From the NCBI GenBank assembly GCA_030635565.1, contig DAOVYP010000131.1, forward strand, positions 1 to 6,546: a stretch of 6,546 bases of DNA, in the 5' to 3' direction. Origin of the DNA: Spirochaeta sp. GTDB lineage: Bacteria; Spirochaetota; Spirochaetia; DSM-2461. Shown here piece by piece: positions 4,831 through 6,546 of this stretch; position 1 is the stretch's first letter, and each line of letters starts with the position of its first letter. The notes under the pieces are model-generated. The model was not told the DNA's origin. It saw only the letters and a program-made list of their open reading frames with translations, and made no database searches. Both the position numbers and the translations under genes were made by a program.

Positions 4831-6546
4831 GTATCGCCTTCCCTGAGGTGGTTTATCTCGTCCCTCAGTACCGCCGCCTCCTCGTATTCCATATTCTTCG
4901 CCCTCTCCAGCATCTCGTTCTCCAGTGCTTTAATGAGCCGTTTTTTCTGCTTTGGATCGAGAAGGTTGGCCGATTTCTTCATCACATCGATACTCATCAT
5001 CTCTGCGGCCCGTTTTTTGTCGACTCTGCGCACCAGGATATCCCTGATTTCCTTTCGCACAGATTCCGGCGTAATTCCGTGCTGCTCATTGTAAGCAAGC
5101 TGAATGGCGCGGCGTCTGTCGGTTTCGGCAATAGCCGTTGTCATGGCGGTACTCATGCCGTCGGCATACATGATGACCTGTCCATTAACATTCCGGGAGG
5201 TTCGGCCGATGGTCTGGATCAGACTGGTTTCACTTCTCAGGAATCCGATCTTGTCGGCGTCCATGATAACGGTAAGCGAGACTTCGGGGAGGTCAAGACC
5301 CTCCCGGAGAAGATTGATGCCCACCAGGACATCAAACACGCCTTTTCTCAAATCACGTAAAATTTCCACTCTTTCGATAGTTTCTATTTCGCTGTGAAGG
5401 TATCGGGCCTTTACCCCAAGCCCTGTGAAATAGTCGGTAAGATCTTCGGCCATCTTCTTGGTGAGGGTCGTAACAAGGACTCGTTCATCCGAAGCCACCC
5501 GTTTGTTGATTTCGGAATACAGGTTTTCTATCTGACCTTCGGTGGGACGTACCTCAATAGGTGGATCCAGGAGACCTGTGGGACGTATGAGCTGCTCAAC
5601 AACAGCTTTTGTTTTACGTTTTTCTTCTTTCCCGGGAGTTGCTGATACATAAATGACCCGGTCCAGTTGTCCTTCAAATTCATTATAAACCAGAGGCCGG
5701 TTGTCCAACGCCGAAGGAAGACGAAAGCCGTAATTCACCAGGTTGAGTTTCCTCGATCGATCCCCCTCATACATGGCCCGGATCTGGGAAAGGGTGACAT
5801 GGGATTCATCAACAAATGTGAGAAATTCTTTCGGATAATAGTCCAGAAGTACTTCCGGCCTTTCACCTGCCTGCCTGCCGGTGAGATGCCTGCTGTAATT
5901 CTCGATACCCGGGCAATATCCCATTTCCGTCATCATCTCCAGATCGTATTCGGTGCGGGTCTTCAGCCTCTGGGCTTCCACAACTTTACCGGAAGCTTCC
6001 AGGTCTTCAAGCTGTCGATCCAATTCCTCCCGGATCGTTTCAACGGCCCGTTGGATGCGTTCCTCGGGCATGACGAAATGCTTGGCGGCATAAATTGTGG
6101 TAGTTTCGAGCTTTTCCAGGACTTCTCCGGTGAGGGAATGAATTCGGTCAATGCTTTCCACTGTATCGAAATCGAGGCTGATCCTGTATGCGATGTCCGC
6201 CAGGTAGGCGGGAAAAATCTCCAGCACGTCACCTCGAATTCGGAACTTCCCCCGTTGTAGTACGGCATCGTTCCGTTGATACTGCATACCGATTAATTCC
6301 ATCCGCAGACGATGCAGGTCTATCTCATCTCCCAGATGTATCTGCAACTTCATGTCCCGGTAGGTTTCAGTGCTTCCCAGGCCGTATATACACGAGACGG
6401 TAGCAACGATGATGACATCCCGGCGTTCCATGAGGCTCATCGTCGCCGAGAGACGCATCCGTTCTATCACCTCGTTGATGCTGGAATCTTTCGCGATATA
6501 GAGGTCTCGGGAAGGGAGGTATGCCTCGGGCTGATAATAGTCGAAA
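4827..6546 (-). CDS. uvrB: UvrABC excision-repair protein UvrB, 5' end beyond the window
   Basis: UvrB is the damage-verifying helicase-like subunit of nucleotide excision repair. It is loaded by UvrA and then recruits UvrC. The 572 visible residues begin at FDYYQPEAYLPSRD, part of the beta-hairpin that clamps DNA, which is about residue 93-97 of E. coli UvrB (673 residues). Walker A and the first ninety or so residues therefore lie past position 6546. Present, numbered in the visible fragment: MRLSAT (about 30-35), the DEAD-like DESH at 246-249, motif III VSATPG (about 300), GINLLREGLDLPE (from about 409), motif VI QTIGRTSR (444-451), and a C-terminal UVR domain (about 535-570, KNMEYEEAAVLRDEI) that contacts UvrC. 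Motif VI usually reads GRAARN; here it is GRTSRN, but the two arginines are kept. The reading frame is open to the window edge, so internal Met or Val codons near 6470 are not the start. Its TGA overlaps the lipoprotein ATG. Confidence 0.97.
   Translation of the reverse strand, partial: FDYYQPEAYLPSRDLYIAKDSSINEVIERMRLSATMSLMERRDVIIVATVSCIYGLGSTETYRDMKLQIHLGDEIDLHRLRMELIGMQYQRNDAVLQRGKFRIRGDVLEIFPAYLADIAYRISLDFDTVESIDRIHSLTGEVLEKLETTTIYAAKHFVMPEERIQRAVETIREELDRQLEDLEASGKVVEAQRLKTRTEYDLEMMTEMGYCPGIENYSRHLTGRQAGERPEVLLDYYPKEFLTFVDESHVTLSQIRAMYEGDRSRKLNLVNYGFRLPSALDNRPLVYNEFEGQLDRVIYVSATPGKEEKRKTKAVVEQLIRPTGLLDPPIEVRPTEGQIENLYSEINKRVASDERVLVTTLTKKMAEDLTDYFTGLGVKARYLHSEIETIERVEILRDLRKGVFDVLVGINLLREGLDLPEVSLTVIMDADKIGFLRSETSLIQTIGRTSRNVNGQVIMYADGMSTAMTTAIAETDRRRAIQLAYNEQHGITPESVRKEIRDILVRRVDKKRAAEMMSIDVMKKSANLLDPKQKKRLIKALENEMLERAKNMEYEEAAVLRDEINHLREGDT
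4837..4844 (-). promoter_or_regulatory. Ribosome-binding site of the SH3 lipoprotein inside the uvrB 3' end
   Basis: On the minus strand AGGGAAGG lies 6 nt upstream of the ATG at 4830. It is embedded in the last codons of uvrB. With the ATGA overlap it settles the lipoprotein start and argues for co-transcription and translational coupling with uvrB. Confidence 0.7.

Noticed and set aside
5667..6260. A 197-codon plus-strand frame
   Set aside because: It is the antisense shadow of uvrB, whose protein matches the family along its whole visible length.

Overview
The window is a compact piece of a bacterial chromosome, about half G+C by eye. It carries a thiamine-uptake operon between two regions read from the minus strand. 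The best guess for the host is a spirochaete. The small lipoprotein ends its signal peptide in Leu-Gln-Thr-Ser-Cys, the relaxed lipobox typical of that phylum, and a three-gene thiBPQ operon behind a TPP riboswitch fits. This assignment is an inference, not proof.

Layout. (1) Positions 1-277, minus: the N-terminal part of a YggS/PROSC-type PLP-binding protein. Its reading frame meets a TAG at 20-22, where the family normally has a conserved Gln. (2) Positions 278-492: a divergent regulatory region. It holds a possible leaderless promoter for yggS, a possible promoter for the thiamine operon, a clear TPP riboswitch aptamer (about 373-452) and a hairpin (463-492) that covers the ribosome-binding site of the next gene. 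(3) Positions 493-4264, plus: thiB (periplasmic thiamine-binding protein), thiP (fused two-domain permease) and thiQ (ATPase with an added C-terminal TOBE-like domain). The genes overlap one another, and both internal junctions offer a TTGA stop/start overlap. (4) Positions 4261-4453: a 193-bp imperfect palindrome with perfect 16-bp terminal inverted repeats. It looks like a non-autonomous foldback/MITE-like element. Its two ends supply the TAA stop codons of both convergent flanking genes. (5) Positions 4450-6546, minus: the C-terminal 572 residues of the excision-repair protein UvrB, followed with an ATGA overlap by a small SH3-domain lipoprotein.

How it works together. ThiB should capture thiamine (or its phosphates) outside the inner membrane, ThiP should pass it through, and ThiQ should hydrolyse ATP to drive uptake. 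When intracellular TPP is high, the riboswitch should close P1 and let the 463-492 hairpin hide the thiB Shine-Dalgarno sequence. Tight coupling would then pass the repression on to thiP and thiQ. UvrB is a housekeeping repair protein unrelated to thiamine, and the coupled lipoprotein has no clear link to repair.

No wholly new multi-gene system is apparent. The items most worth a second look are the 193-bp palindromic element, the layout of the riboswitch expression platform, and the broken yggS frame.
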